Shown: one piece after another, positions 38,897 to 46,840 of the stretch
Layout: each line of letters starts with the position of its first letter
Position numbering within the stretch: position 1 is the first letter of the stretch
From: Sphingobium trunci
Lineage (GTDB): Bacteria; Pseudomonadota; Alphaproteobacteria; Sphingomonadales; Sphingomonadaceae
Assembly: GCF_022664535.1 (NCBI RefSeq)
Contig: NZ_JAKUJY010000021.1
Coordinates: forward strand, 1 to 64,000
Direction of reading: 5' to 3'
DNA: 64,000 bases
Position numbers and translations under genes: made by a program
Notes under the pieces: model-generated
Databases searched by the model: none
What the model was told of the DNA's origin: nothing
The model's input: the letters and a program-made list of their open reading frames with translations, nothing else

Positions 38897-39148
38897 ATGA
38901 ATCCGTTTGAAATGGTCGTCGCCATCGTCGCGATCACTGCCATCGCCAGCGTCGTCCGGGCCAAATATGGTGTCGTCCGGCGCGGTAAGGGCGAGGACTT
39001 CGTCCGGCCCGGTCCGGACCCGGAAGCGGAACGGCTTCGGGCGGAAGTGAAGGCGCTCAAGGATCGCGTCGCCGTGCTGGAACGGCTGGCGACCGACAGT
39101 TCCACCGCGCTGGAGCGCGAATTCGACAAGCTTCGGGACCGCGACTGA
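38897..39148 (+). CDS. PspB-like single-span coiled-coil protein 2
   Basis: An 83-residue protein with a transmembrane helix at about residues 4-22 (FEMVVAIVAITAIASVV), a basic region (RAKYGVVRRGKG), a short acidic/proline linker and a coiled coil holding LKDRVAVLERLATDSS near 52-67. The core RVxVLERxxTD is shared with the gene before it. It starts 29 bases after that gene. No catalytic residue is visible; it likely acts by protein contacts at the membrane, perhaps with PspA or PspC. Confidence 0.73.
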   Translation: MNPFEMVVAIVAITAIASVVRAKYGVVRRGKGEDFVRPGPDPEAERLRAEVKALKDRVAVLERLATDSSTALEREFDKLRDRD

Positions 39149-39179
39149 CGCGGCCCGGTAAATCTCTAGGGAGGACGAT

Positions 39180-39413
39180 ATGCAGGACCCCCTTATCACT
39201 TTCACTCTGGCGGCGGCGGGTTTGTCGGGACTCGCCATCATCGCGCTGACGGCCCTTCGGGGATGGAATGGCTGGCTGGAACTGAAACGCGCGGAACTGG
39301 CGCGGCGGGCGGAGGACACTGCGCCGCCTTCCACCGCGACGCGGATCGAGGTCGCCGATCTCAAGGAACGCATCCGCAAGCTGGAAGCCATCGCGGCGGG
39401 CGTCGACCTGTAA
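39180..39413 (+). CDS. PspB-like single-span coiled-coil protein 3
   Basis: A 77-residue protein with a transmembrane helix at about residues 7-27 (TFTLAAAGLSGLAIIALTAL), a tryptophan- and lysine-bearing patch (RGWNGWLELKRAEL), and a short coiled coil with VADLKERIRKLEAIAAG near 57-73. It keeps the plan of the two genes before it and of PspB, with a shorter tail. GGGAGGAC lies just before the ATG. Ten bases after its stop a strong hairpin ends the operon. Confidence 0.73.
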   Translation: MQDPLITFTLAAAGLSGLAIIALTALRGWNGWLELKRAELARRAEDTAPPSTATRIEVADLKERIRKLEAIAAGVDL

Positions 39414-39423
39414 TGGCTGGGGG

Positions 39424-39449
39424 AAAAGCGGCTTTCCTGAGCCGCTTTT
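39424..39449 (+). terminator. Rho-independent terminator of the psp operon
   Basis: AAAAGCGGCT at 39424-39433 pairs exactly with AGCCGCTTTT at 39440-39449 across a six-base loop; the right arm supplies the U-run. It lies ten bases after the last psp gene and only 17 bases before the sufE start. Confidence 0.8.
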
Positions 39450-39466
39450 CCCCCTATATGGCGGCT

Positions 39467-39880
39467 ATGAGCCAAATGCCTGCCCTGACCGATCTGGTCG
39501 AAGAATATGAATTTCTTGATGCCGACGATCGCTACCGCATGCTGATCGACCTCGGGCGGACGCTGGAACCCATGCCCGACGCGCTCAAGACCGATGCGAC
39601 CCTGGTCAGGGGCTGTTCGGCGGCGGTGTGGGTCTATCCCACGGTTCTTGACGATGGGCGGCTGCATTTCCTGGCCGACAGCAATGCGGCAATCACCAAG
39701 GGAATCATCGCGCTGGTGCTGCTGACCGTGCAGGACCAGGCGCCCGCCGCCATCGCCGGAACCGATATCGAAGGCGCGCTGGCGCCCTTCGACCTCAGGA
39801 ACCAGCTCAGTTCCAACCGGACCCAGGGCATCCCCAACATGATCGCCCTGATCCGGGAAACCGCCTTGCGCTACAGCTGA
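39467..39880 (+). CDS. sufE: Cysteine desulfurase accessory protein SufE
   Basis: Accepts persulfide sulfur from the desulfurase SufS and passes it to the SufBCD scaffold. The 137-residue protein has the family N-terminus LVEEYEFLDADDRYRMLIDL and the sulfur-accepting cysteine in VRGCSAAVWV near residue 54. The cysteine is present, so it should be active. The start at MSQMPALTDL (39467) follows the family; an ATG at 39458 is possible. It is located apart from the main suf operon (5 kb to the right) and directly after the psp terminator. Confidence 0.92.
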   Translation: MSQMPALTDLVEEYEFLDADDRYRMLIDLGRTLEPMPDALKTDATLVRGCSAAVWVYPTVLDDGRLHFLADSNAAITKGIIALVLLTVQDQAPAAIAGTDIEGALAPFDLRNQLSSNRTQGIPNMIALIRETALRYS

Positions 39881-39947
39881 ACCGAGGGAAACCGCGCCGT
39901 GCTGATGCGTTCTCCTGCCGTAATGATGACGGGAAAGGAGAGACGCG

Positions 39948-40442
39948 ATGCGAAGCCTTTGGGCATTGGCTGCCATGGGAATGATCGCGGCCTGTTCCTC
40001 GCCGGAGGACAAGGCGCCAAGCCAGCGCGAGCAGATCGGGCAGGCCTGGAAATATGAAGGCGGCGCGGACGGAAAGACGAAGGTCGCCTATATCGGCAGC
40101 GCGAACACGGTGCAGACCATGACCGCGGCGGACACCTTCTCGGTCCTGCTGGTCCAGCCTATGGCGAAGGGAGAGGCGGACGTCACCGTCAAGCTGGTCG
40201 GCGCGCCTTTCACCTGCGATCTGTCCGACTGCCGGGTCACGGCCACGACCGATGACGGCAAGGCCCATGAATGGAAGGGGCGAATGACCGAGAACAGGGA
40301 CGGCATAGAGGTGCTGCCCGCCGCCAGAGCCTATGATGCGATCAGGCGCAGCAAAAACATCAAGGTCGATCTGGTGGTGGGACCGAAGGACACGAGCTTT
40401 CCCTTCCGGTTCAACGTCTCTGGGCTGAAGCTGAAGGGATGA
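39948..40442 (+). CDS. Putative lipoprotein, unknown function
   Basis: A 164-residue precursor with a lipoprotein signal (MRSLWALAAMGMIAAC, Cys16). The mature protein is predicted mainly beta, with two further cysteines (FTCDLSDCRV) that could pair. GGAGAGACG precedes the ATG. I recognise no named family. It is downstream of sufE by 67 bases and convergent with the gamma-glutamyltransferase gene, whose stop is eight bases away. Confidence 0.75.
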   Translation: MRSLWALAAMGMIAACSSPEDKAPSQREQIGQAWKYEGGADGKTKVAYIGSANTVQTMTAADTFSVLLVQPMAKGEADVTVKLVGAPFTCDLSDCRVTATTDDGKAHEWKGRMTENRDGIEVLPAARAYDAIRRSKNIKVDLVVGPKDTSFPFRFNVSGLKLKG

Positions 40443-40450
40443 ACGCAGTC

Positions 40451-42145
40451 CTATTCCTGTAGGGACACGCCTGGACTGCGCGGGTCTGCGGCGCCAATCC
40501 AGTGGCCGTCGGCCGTGCGCTCGGCCGCATTGGCCTTAAGACCGAAGCGGCTGACCGACACCTTGTGGCCCAGCTTCTCGAGCGGTGCCTTCATCGCTTC
40601 GAGCGACGTGCCCTGCTCCAGCACCAGCCCGTCCTTGTCGAAGAATTCAAAGCCGAGGGCGATCGAATCCTGCGCCGACAGGCCCCAGTCGAAATGCGCG
40701 ATCAACGCCTTGGCGACCTGCATGATGATGGTCTTGCCGCCCGCCGCGCCGACCGTGAAGATCGGCGTTCCCTGGCCGTCATAGACGATCGTGGGCGACA
40801 TGGAGGAGAGCGGACGCTTGCCCGGCTCCACCCGGTTGGCGACCGGGGCACCGTCCTTTTCGGGCGTGAAGCTGAAATCGGTCAGCTCATTGTTCAGGAT
40901 CACGCCATTCGCCACCAGCTGGCTGCCGAAGAAGCTTTCGATGGTGGAGGTCCAGGCGGCGATGTCGCCGTTGCGGTCCACGGCGACGAAATGGCTGGTG
41001 CCCGCCTCGGGCCGGGGCACGGCGGCGGTGCGGGGCTGCGCCCCCGGCGGGGTGCCGGGGCGATAGTCGTTGAGCGCCTTGCCCAGGGAAATCAACGCCG
41101 AACGCCGTTTCAGATAGCCGGGGTCGATCAGCCCGGCGATGGGTACGGTTACGAAGTCAGGATCGCCCAGCCAGGTGTCGCGATCGGCATAGGCGAGTTG
41201 CATCGCTTCCCCGATGACATGCCACGATCGCGGATCATCCTTGCCCCATGCTGCGAGGGGGAAGCGCTCCACCATGCCCAGCACCTGCAGCACCGTGATC
41301 CCGCCCGCCGAAGCCGGTCCCATGCCGCAGATCGTGTAGACGCGATAATGGCCGCAGACCGGCTTGCGCGGCTTGGCCTGATAACCGGCCAGATCGGCCT
41401 CCGTCATCGGCACCGGATTTTTGGGTGCGTTGCTGACCGTGGCGGCAATCGCCCTGGCATTGTCGCCCCGATAGAAGGCATCCGGCCCTTCGGCCGCGAT
41501 CCGCCTGAACAGTGCGGCCAACGGAGGATTTTTGAGCATCGTGCCCATCGGTGCGGGCTTGCCGTCGATCCAGAAATATTTCTGGATTTCCGGGAAGTCG
41601 GCCCAGACCGGCGCGACCGCCTTCATCGCTGTGTCGAGCCGCTGGCGCACCTCGAACCCCTGTTCGGCCAGGCGGATGGCGGGCTGGAACAGATCGGCCC
41701 AGGGCAGCTTGCCCCATTTGCGGTGCGCGTCCCACGCCAGCCGCACATTGCCCGGGACGCCCACGGAATAGCCGCCCGGCCAGGCCTGGCGAAAGGGTAG
41801 GGGCTGCCCGTCCGGCCCCATGAAGCGATCCGGCCGTGCCGCTGCGGGCGCCGTTTCGCGCCCGTCGATCGATTCGAGCACGCCGGTCCGCCCGTCATGG
41901 TGCATCAGGAAACCGCCGCCGCCGATGCCGCTATTATGCGGCTCGACCACGTTCAGCGTCAGCATCATGGCGATGGCCGCATCGGTGGCGCTGCCGCCCT
42001 TGCGCAATATTTCCTGCCCCGCCTCGGCGGCACGAGGGTCGGCGGCGGAAACGGTGGCATTGACCGAAACCGGCTCGCGGGCGGGAAGGGGCGTGGGAAG
42101 GAGAAGGGCGAGGGGAGCCAGAAGGCCGATCAGGCGGAACGTCAT
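40451..42145 (-). CDS. ggt: Gamma-glutamyltransferase
   Basis: Periplasmic enzyme that cleaves glutathione and other gamma-glutamyl compounds. The 564-residue proenzyme has a signal peptide ending TPLPAREP near residue 24, the N-terminal GGSATDAAIAMMLTLNVVEP and GIGGGGFLMHHDG segments, and the autoprocessing threonine in GTSHFVAVDRNGDI, where the small subunit would begin. GRRPLSSMSPTIV-type residues (read here as KRPLSSMSPTIVYD) and GAAGGKTI complete the family pattern. I use the ATG at 42145, with AGGGTG upstream. Confidence 0.93.
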   Translation of the reverse strand: MTFRLIGLLAPLALLLPTPLPAREPVSVNATVSAADPRAAEAGQEILRKGGSATDAAIAMMLTLNVVEPHNSGIGGGGFLMHHDGRTGVLESIDGRETAPAAARPDRFMGPDGQPLPFRQAWPGGYSVGVPGNVRLAWDAHRKWGKLPWADLFQPAIRLAEQGFEVRQRLDTAMKAVAPVWADFPEIQKYFWIDGKPAPMGTMLKNPPLAALFRRIAAEGPDAFYRGDNARAIAATVSNAPKNPVPMTEADLAGYQAKPRKPVCGHYRVYTICGMGPASAGGITVLQVLGMVERFPLAAWGKDDPRSWHVIGEAMQLAYADRDTWLGDPDFVTVPIAGLIDPGYLKRRSALISLGKALNDYRPGTPPGAQPRTAAVPRPEAGTSHFVAVDRNGDIAAWTSTIESFFGSQLVANGVILNNELTDFSFTPEKDGAPVANRVEPGKRPLSSMSPTIVYDGQGTPIFTVGAAGGKTIIMQVAKALIAHFDWGLSAQDSIALGFEFFDKDGLVLEQGTSLEAMKAPLEKLGHKVSVSRFGLKANAAERTADGHWIGAADPRSPGVSLQE

Positions 42146-42200
42146 GCACGGCACCCTAGCTTCAACGTTGCATACTGCAACCCGTGCCGGGCAGGACGGA

Positions 42201-43238
42201 TCAGGCGTCTGTACCCACTATCTCGCTGATATTGCGGACGCCATCGCGCGCCATGAGCGCCTTCAGGCCCGCGTTGATCCGTTTGGCCAGATAAGGCCCT
42301 TCATAGACCAGCGCGCTGTAGAGCTGGATCAGGCTGGCGCCTGCCCGGATGCGGGCATAGGCCTGCTCCGCGTTGGCAATCCCCCCCACGCCGATCAGCG
42401 GCAGGCGGGAGCCCAGCGCCTTGCGGAAGTCCCGCAGCCTTTGGAGCGAGAGGTCGTGCAGCGGCGCGCCCGACAGGCCACCGGTTTCCCCTGCCAGCGC
42501 CGAACGCAGCGAAGGCCGGGAAATGGTGGTGTTGGAAACGATCAGTGCGTCGATTCCGTGATCGATGCAGGCGGCGGCAATATCCTCGACATCGGCGGGC
42601 TCCAGATCCGGCGCCACCTTCAGGAAAATCGGCGTCTTGTGGCTTCCTCGCGCCGTTATCACAGCGCCCAGCAACGGATCGAGCGCCGTCCGGTCCTGCA
42701 GGGCACGCAGTCCGGGCGTGTTGGGGGAGGAGATGTTGACCGTCAGATAGTCGGCCAGCGGCGCCATGCAGGTCACGCCCGTCGCATAGTCCGCGATCCG
42801 GTCTGCGGCGTCCTTGTTCGCGCCGATATTGATGCCGATCACCGGCCCGCCGGGCCGCTTGCGCTTGGCGATCCGCTCCGCCGCTGCCGCCTGGCCGCCA
42901 TTGTTGAAGCCCATGCGGTTGATCACTGCCCTGTCTTCCACCAGCCGGAACAGCCGGGGCAGGGGATTGCCCGGCTGGGACAGGGGGGTCAGCGTCCCCA
43001 GTTCGGCAAAGCCGAAGCCGAGGCCGTGCATCTTGTGCGCAACCAGCCCCTCCTTGTCATAACCCGCGGCCAGACCGACCGGATTGGGAAATGCGATACC
43101 CGCCACCGTCTGCGTCAGAGCCGAATCGGGTGCCAGCGGCGCCGGGGTCGGCATCAGCCGAAGCAATTTGATCGACAGATGATGGGCGCGTTCTGCTTCC
43201 AGCGCGAAAAACAGGGGGCGGATGAGGCGGTAGGACAT
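42201..43238 (-). CDS. pyrD: Dihydroorotate dehydrogenase (quinone), class 2
   Basis: Membrane-associated flavoenzyme that oxidises dihydroorotate to orotate with ubiquinone, in pyrimidine synthesis. The 345-residue protein has the N-terminal amphipathic region of class 2 enzymes (MSYRLIRPLFFALEAERAH), PNPVGLAAGYDKEG, the signature ELGTLTP, the catalytic Ser in VNISSPNTPGLR, and the FMN-phosphate loop IGVGGIANAEQAYARI. The ATG at 43238 fits the family start; upstream frame extension has no support. Gap to ggt is 56 bases. Confidence 0.95.
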   Translation of the reverse strand: MSYRLIRPLFFALEAERAHHLSIKLLRLMPTPAPLAPDSALTQTVAGIAFPNPVGLAAGYDKEGLVAHKMHGLGFGFAELGTLTPLSQPGNPLPRLFRLVEDRAVINRMGFNNGGQAAAAERIAKRKRPGGPVIGINIGANKDAADRIADYATGVTCMAPLADYLTVNISSPNTPGLRALQDRTALDPLLGAVITARGSHKTPIFLKVAPDLEPADVEDIAAACIDHGIDALIVSNTTISRPSLRSALAGETGGLSGAPLHDLSLQRLRDFRKALGSRLPLIGVGGIANAEQAYARIRAGASLIQLYSALVYEGPYLAKRINAGLKALMARDGVRNISEIVGTDA

Positions 43239-43388
43239 GGCCGCGCTATGCCAGCGCCGGACGCTCCCGTCGAGTCGCTGTTGCAAGCTGGCCACAGTCG
43301 CTCCCGAACGACATTTCTTAACAAGATTCCTTGGGATTCGTCCCGTTTTGGTCCGGCTAATGTCCGATTCATCCAATATAATTTCCCC

Positions 43389-43487
43389 GATTCGGACGTA
43401 AGAGAGTCCTGCGACCCGAAGGCTCTAGGCCATATGGCTGACGAGACCTTTTCCTGACCCGGCGGTGAAAACCGCCGGGTCATTTTT
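43389..43487 (+). ncRNA. Candidate small RNA (about 100 nt) or attenuated leader
   Basis: A consensus TATAAT at 43377-43382 would start a transcript near 43389, which ends at the strong terminator 98 bases later. The middle can pair AAGG(C)TCT at 43419-43426 with AGACCTT at 43444-43450, enclosing a GGCC-ATAT-GGCT hairpin at 43428-43439. A seven-codon reading frame (MADETFS) begins at 43434 inside it but has no good ribosome site. It could be a small RNA, or a leader that attenuates the AraC gene. No known RNA family was recognised. Confidence 0.42.
43455..43487 (+). terminator. Strong rho-independent terminator
   Basis: TGACCCGGCGGT at 43455-43466 pairs perfectly with ACCGCCGGGTCA at 43471-43482 around a GAAA tetraloop, followed by TTTTT at 43483-43487. 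There is no upstream protein gene on the plus strand for it to end, which points to a short noncoding transcript. Confidence 0.9.
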
Positions 43488-43584
43488 ATCTTGTCACCCC
43501 CAGGGCGGACCAAAACTGGTATTCCCACAAGCATAGCCCTTGCACCTTTCCGTCGATGGCGCATATTGCGGGACGGGGTGAGAA

Positions 43585-44523
43585 ATGGGTTCGCATGAAA
43601 GCGAAGCGTCCGGGGGGGCGCCAAATATTACGGCAAAAGACGATAGAGCACCATTATCCTACACGGTCGACGCGGCGCAGGGACCGGTACGGTTGCGTTA
43701 CTTTGCGTTGCCCGATCAACTGAACGCTTATTTCGGGTCGCTCTACATCTTTACCGAAACCGCCGAACATTATTCGGACGTCACCCGTGCCGATGTACCG
43801 CAACTTCGCTTCATGCTGGAAAGCCACGGTGATTATCATTTCCATGACGGAACGGTTGCTCCGACGCCGGAAATATGCCTGCTCGGTCCCACATTGGGCG
43901 CGACCCGCTTCGAATTGAGGGGACCGGGCCGGGTAGTCGGCATTTCCCTGCTTCCCGCGGGATGGATCGCGTTGCATGGCGGCGATGCCAGTATCCTGAC
44001 TGACCGGGTGCAGGATATGGGAGACCGGCCGGGTTATCGGGACTTGCTCGACAAGCTGCGTGCCGCCGAGGGTGCGGAGGAGATGGCGACCCTGTGCTGG
44101 GCCTTTCTGGCGGAACGGCTGGTCGCCCTGCCGGAATCGACCTGGCGCTTGCTGGAGGCGGTCGATGGCTGGCTGATGGGAGAAGGGTCGCCGCGCATAG
44201 AGACATTGGCGGACATGACCGGCCTGTCGCCGCGGCAGCTCGCGCGGTTGACCAACAAATATTATGGCTGCTCGCCCAAGCTGCTGGCGCGTAAATATCG
44301 GGCGCTTCGGTGCAGCGCGCGCATCGCGCTCGATCATGAAAGCTGGCAGGAACTGTGCGAGGATGGGCGCTTCTACGACCAGTCCCATTTCATCCGGGAG
44401 ATTAAGCATTTCATCGGCCTGACCCCGCACCAGTTGCAGACAGAACCTACCGCTGTTGCGCAATTGACCCTGCTGCGCCGGTCGCTGGGTGGCGATGTGG
44501 CGGTCATCAACCGTTTCAGCTGA
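43585..44523 (+). CDS. AraC family transcriptional regulator
   Basis: A 312-residue regulator with an unassigned N-terminal ligand domain (about 30-185) and a C-terminal AraC/XylS DNA-binding domain with two helix-turn-helix units: RIETLADMTGLSPRQLARLTNKYYG near 205-230 and the second around YDQSHFIREIKHFIGLTPHQ near 262-281, the family signature. GGTGAG precedes the ATG. Its target is unknown; neighbours pyrD and the suf regulator give no clear link. Confidence 0.88.
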   Translation: MGSHESEASGGAPNITAKDDRAPLSYTVDAAQGPVRLRYFALPDQLNAYFGSLYIFTETAEHYSDVTRADVPQLRFMLESHGDYHFHDGTVAPTPEICLLGPTLGATRFELRGPGRVVGISLLPAGWIALHGGDASILTDRVQDMGDRPGYRDLLDKLRAAEGAEEMATLCWAFLAERLVALPESTWRLLEAVDGWLMGEGSPRIETLADMTGLSPRQLARLTNKYYGCSPKLLARKYRALRCSARIALDHESWQELCEDGRFYDQSHFIREIKHFIGLTPHQLQTEPTAVAQLTLLRRSLGGDVAVINRFS

Positions 44524-44579
44524 GCGGCGACACCCAAGCAGAAATGCCTTGATTCCCGGGACAAGGGGGACCACATGCC

Positions 44580-44618
44580 AATCGGATTGATTCGATCCGA
44601 TTTGAGAATGGTTCGCAA
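44580..44618 (+). promoter_or_regulatory. Two abutting palindromes (Fur-like box and inverted repeat) before the suf operon
   Basis: AATCGGAT at 44580-44587 and ATCCGATT at 44595-44602 form an exact eight-base inverted repeat with a seven-base spacer. Abutting it, TTGAGAATGGTTCGCAA at 44602-44618 is a palindrome of the form TTGnGAAnnnTTCnCAA; its core TGAGAATGGTTCGCA fits the 7-1-7 Fur box. Both lie 11-49 bases before the Rrf2 start. I infer iron control by Fur plus self-control by the Rrf2 protein. Confidence 0.5.
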
Positions 44619-44628
44619 GACTAAGGCT

Positions 44629-45039
44629 ATGAGGCTTTCCAGTTTCGCAGATTATGCCGTAGTGCTGATGTCGGCCGCAGCGCGCCATTGCGGCGCGGCC
44701 AGGATGAACGCGACCACGCTCTCCGCCGAGACCGGCATCCCCCTGCCCACCGCGCAGAAGCTGGTGAGCCGTCTGTCGGCGGCAGGCCTTTTGGAATCGA
44801 GCCGGGGTACGGGCGGGGGCGTGCGCCTCAGCCGTCCGCCCGCCGCGATCACGCTTGCGGATGTGGTGGAGGCCGTCGAAGGCCCGATCGCCATGACCGC
44901 CTGCGCCGACCAGGGCGCGCATGACTGTTCGTTGGAGCAGGAATGCCGCGTCCGTCCGCATATGAATGTGGCGAACAATGCGATCCGGTCGGCGCTGGCG
45001 GGCGTCACCATCGCCAGCCTGACACGAGAAATGGCATGA
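44629..45039 (+). CDS. Rrf2 family regulator of the SUF system
   Basis: A 136-residue iron-sulfur sensing repressor, the usual first gene of alphaproteobacterial suf operons. It begins [20 protein letters not shown], has a winged helix-turn-helix ([25 protein letters not shown] around 29-52) and the wing [13 protein letters not shown], and then three cysteines in CADQGAHDC and SLEQEC (spacing C-x7-C-x5-C) that should bind a cluster. The ATG at 44629 matches family N-termini; further upstream ATGs would overlap the Fur-like box. The stop overlaps the sufB start as ATGA. Confidence 0.9.
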   Translation: MRLSSFADYAVVLMSAAARHCGAARMNATTLSAETGIPLPTAQKLVSRLSAAGLLESSRGTGGGVRLSRPPAAITLADVVEAVEGPIAMTACADQGAHDCSLEQECRVRPHMNVANNAIRSALAGVTIASLTREMA

Positions 45040-46520
45040 CCGAAGAAGCAACCACCGTCCGTAACCGCGAAGCGCAGGAGGCGGCCGAGCGGGCCTCCAC
45101 CTACGAGCATGGCTGGTCCTCGGCCATCGAGCAGGACTTCGCGCCCAAGGGGCTGAACGAGGACACGGTCCGCTTCATCTCGGCCAAGAAGAAGGAGCCG
45201 CAATGGCTGCTGGATTGGCGGCTCAAGGCCTTCGCCATGTGGCAGCAGATGGAAGCGCCGGACTGGGCCAAGCTCAACGTGCCGCCGATCGACTATCAGG
45301 ACGCCTATTATTACGCCGAACCGAAGAAGAAGGCGGAGCTGAATTCGCTGGACGAGGTCGATCCGGAGATTCTCGCGACCTATCAGAAGCTGGGAATACC
45401 CATTGCCGAGCAGGAAATGCTGGCGGGCGTCAAGGGCAGCCGCAAGGTCGCCGTCGACGCGGTGTTCGACAGCGTGTCCGTCGCGACCACCTTCCGCAAG
45501 GAGCTGGAGGAAGCGGGCGTCATCTTCCGATCGATCAGCGAGGCGGTGCGCGAATATCCGGACCTGGTGAGGAAGTGGCTCGGCAAGGTCGTGCCGATGC
45601 ACGACAATTATTTCGCGACGCTCAATTGCGCGGTCTTTTCCGACGGCACCTTCGTCTACATCCCCAAGGGCGTTCGCTGCCCGATGGAGCTTTCCACCTA
45701 TTTCCGCATCAATGCGGAGAATACCGGCCAGTTCGAGCGCACGCTCATCGTCGCGGACGAGGGGAGTTACGTCTCCTATCTCGAAGGCTGTACCGCCCCG
45801 ATGCGCGATGAGAATCAGCTCCACGCCGCCGTGGTCGAGCTGGTTGCGCTGGACGATGCGGAGATCAAATATTCGACCGTCCAGAACTGGTATCCGGGCG
45901 ACGAGAACGGCAAGGGCGGCATCTATAATTTCGTGACCAAGCGGGCGCTTTGCCAGGGGCGCAACAGCAAGGTCAGCTGGACGCAGGTGGAAACCGGCTC
46001 TGCCATCACCTGGAAATATCCGAGCTGCGTGCTGAACGGCGAGAACAGCGTGGGCGAATTCTACTCGGTCGCGCTGACCAACAATCTGCAGCAGGCCGAT
46101 ACCGGCACCAAGATGATCCACAATGGCAAGGGCTCGCGCTCGACCATCGTGTCAAAGGGCATCTCGGCCGGGCGGAGCAACAACACCTATCGCGGCCTGG
46201 TGCGCGTGGCGCCCGGCGCGGAGGGCGTGCGCAACTTCACCCAGTGCGACAGCCTGCTGCTGGGCGACCAGTGCGGCGCGCATACGGTGCCCTATATCGA
46301 GGTGCGCAATCCGAGCGCCCAGATCGAGCATGAGGCGACCACCAGCAAGATCAGCGACGACCAGCTTTTCTACGCGATGCAGCGCGGACTGGATCAGGAA
46401 AGCGCGGTGTCGCTGATCGTGAATGGGTTTGCCAAGGAAGTGCTGCAACAGCTGCCGATGGAGTTCGCCGTCGAGGCGCAGAAGCTGCTGGGCATTTCGC
46501 TGGAAGGGTCGGTCGGTTGA
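45036..46520 (+). CDS. sufB: Fe-S cluster assembly scaffold protein SufB
   Basis: Scaffold subunit of SufBC2D on which clusters are assembled. The 494-residue protein shows the family blocks [78 protein letters not shown] and the C-terminal [20 protein letters not shown] with [17 protein letters not shown]. Conserved cysteine and glutamate residues for sulfur transfer are present. It overlaps the regulator gene by four bases; sufC follows only after a repeat and two unknown genes. Confidence 0.97.
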   Translation: MTEEATTVRNREAQEAAERASTYEHGWSSAIEQDFAPKGLNEDTVRFISAKKKEPQWLLDWRLKAFAMWQQMEAPDWAKLNVPPIDYQDAYYYAEPKKKAELNSLDEVDPEILATYQKLGIPIAEQEMLAGVKGSRKVAVDAVFDSVSVATTFRKELEEAGVIFRSISEAVREYPDLVRKWLGKVVPMHDNYFATLNCAVFSDGTFVYIPKGVRCPMELSTYFRINAENTGQFERTLIVADEGSYVSYLEGCTAPMRDENQLHAAVVELVALDDAEIKYSTVQNWYPGDENGKGGIYNFVTKRALCQGRNSKVSWTQVETGSAITWKYPSCVLNGENSVGEFYSVALTNNLQQADTGTKMIHNGKGSRSTIVSKGISAGRSNNTYRGLVRVAPGAEGVRNFTQCDSLLLGDQCGAHTVPYIEVRNPSAQIEHEATTSKISDDQLFYAMQRGLDQESAVSLIVNGFAKEVLQQLPMEFAVEAQKLLGISLEGSVG

Positions 46521-46532
46521 CCCTTGCTGTCT

Positions 46533-46618
46533 CCTTCACCGTCAGGCCGGACTTGATCCGGCATCCCGTTTCTTCCTGTGCAACGGGTGAAGGCAGCGGG
46601 ACCCCGGATCAAGTCCGG
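46533..46618. repeat. Intergenic palindromic repeat element after sufB
   Basis: CCGGACTTGATCCGG at 46547-46561 and its exact complement at 46604-46618 form a 15-base-pair stem, with nested pairs CCTTCACC/GGTGAAGG and CCCGTT/AACGGG. The arms are of the kind scattered between genes in sphingomonad genomes. It is a REP-like repeat inside the suf operon and would form a long hairpin in the mRNA, possibly affecting decay or downstream expression. Confidence 0.65.
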
Positions 46619-46629
46619 GGAGACGAGCG

Positions 46630-46821
46630 ATGGCGAGGATCGAGCTTGCCGAAATGCTGGAACGCTTCGTTGGCGATGCGCCTCATTGCGGTAAGTGGGA
46701 GTGGGATGCTTTTACGTCGGTAAAGGCAAGCCCTGAACTGGAGCCATTCCGGCAACGCCTGCTGGAGCAAGGCGACGGCTGGATGGCACTGATGAAATTC
46801 GCGAGATCATCGCTGAACTGA
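46630..46821 (+). CDS. Small unknown protein in the suf operon
   Basis: A 63-residue cytosolic protein (MARIELAEMLERFVG...) with GGGGAG eight bases upstream; that ribosome site is supplied by the right end of the palindromic repeat. It is mostly helical, with one cysteine (APHCGKWEW) and several tryptophans. No family recognised. It lies between sufB and another unknown gene, in the operon direction. It could be a recent gene next to the repeat; the reading frame is plausible but not proved. Confidence 0.5.
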   Translation: MARIELAEMLERFVGDAPHCGKWEWDAFTSVKASPELEPFRQRLLEQGDGWMALMKFARSSLN

Positions 46822-46840
46822 GAAGTTGAAGGACTGAGAC

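Larger units (their letters stand above)
43239..43584. other. Intergenic region between pyrD and the AraC gene
   Basis: This 346-base divergent gap holds no convincing protein gene. It contains a promoter-like TATAAT at 43377-43382, a pair of half-sites (GTCCGA at 43362-43367 and TCGGAC at 43392-43397) around it, a stretch that can fold into small helices, and a strong plus-strand terminator at 43455-43487. These suggest a short independent transcript, described separately. The first 100 bases must also hold the leftward pyrD promoter, which I could not place. Confidence 0.5.

Noticed and set aside
43434..43457. Seven-codon reading frame MADETFS as a leader peptide
   Set aside because: No ribosome site at proper distance and no codon pattern suggesting attenuation; kept only as a note in the small RNA candidate.
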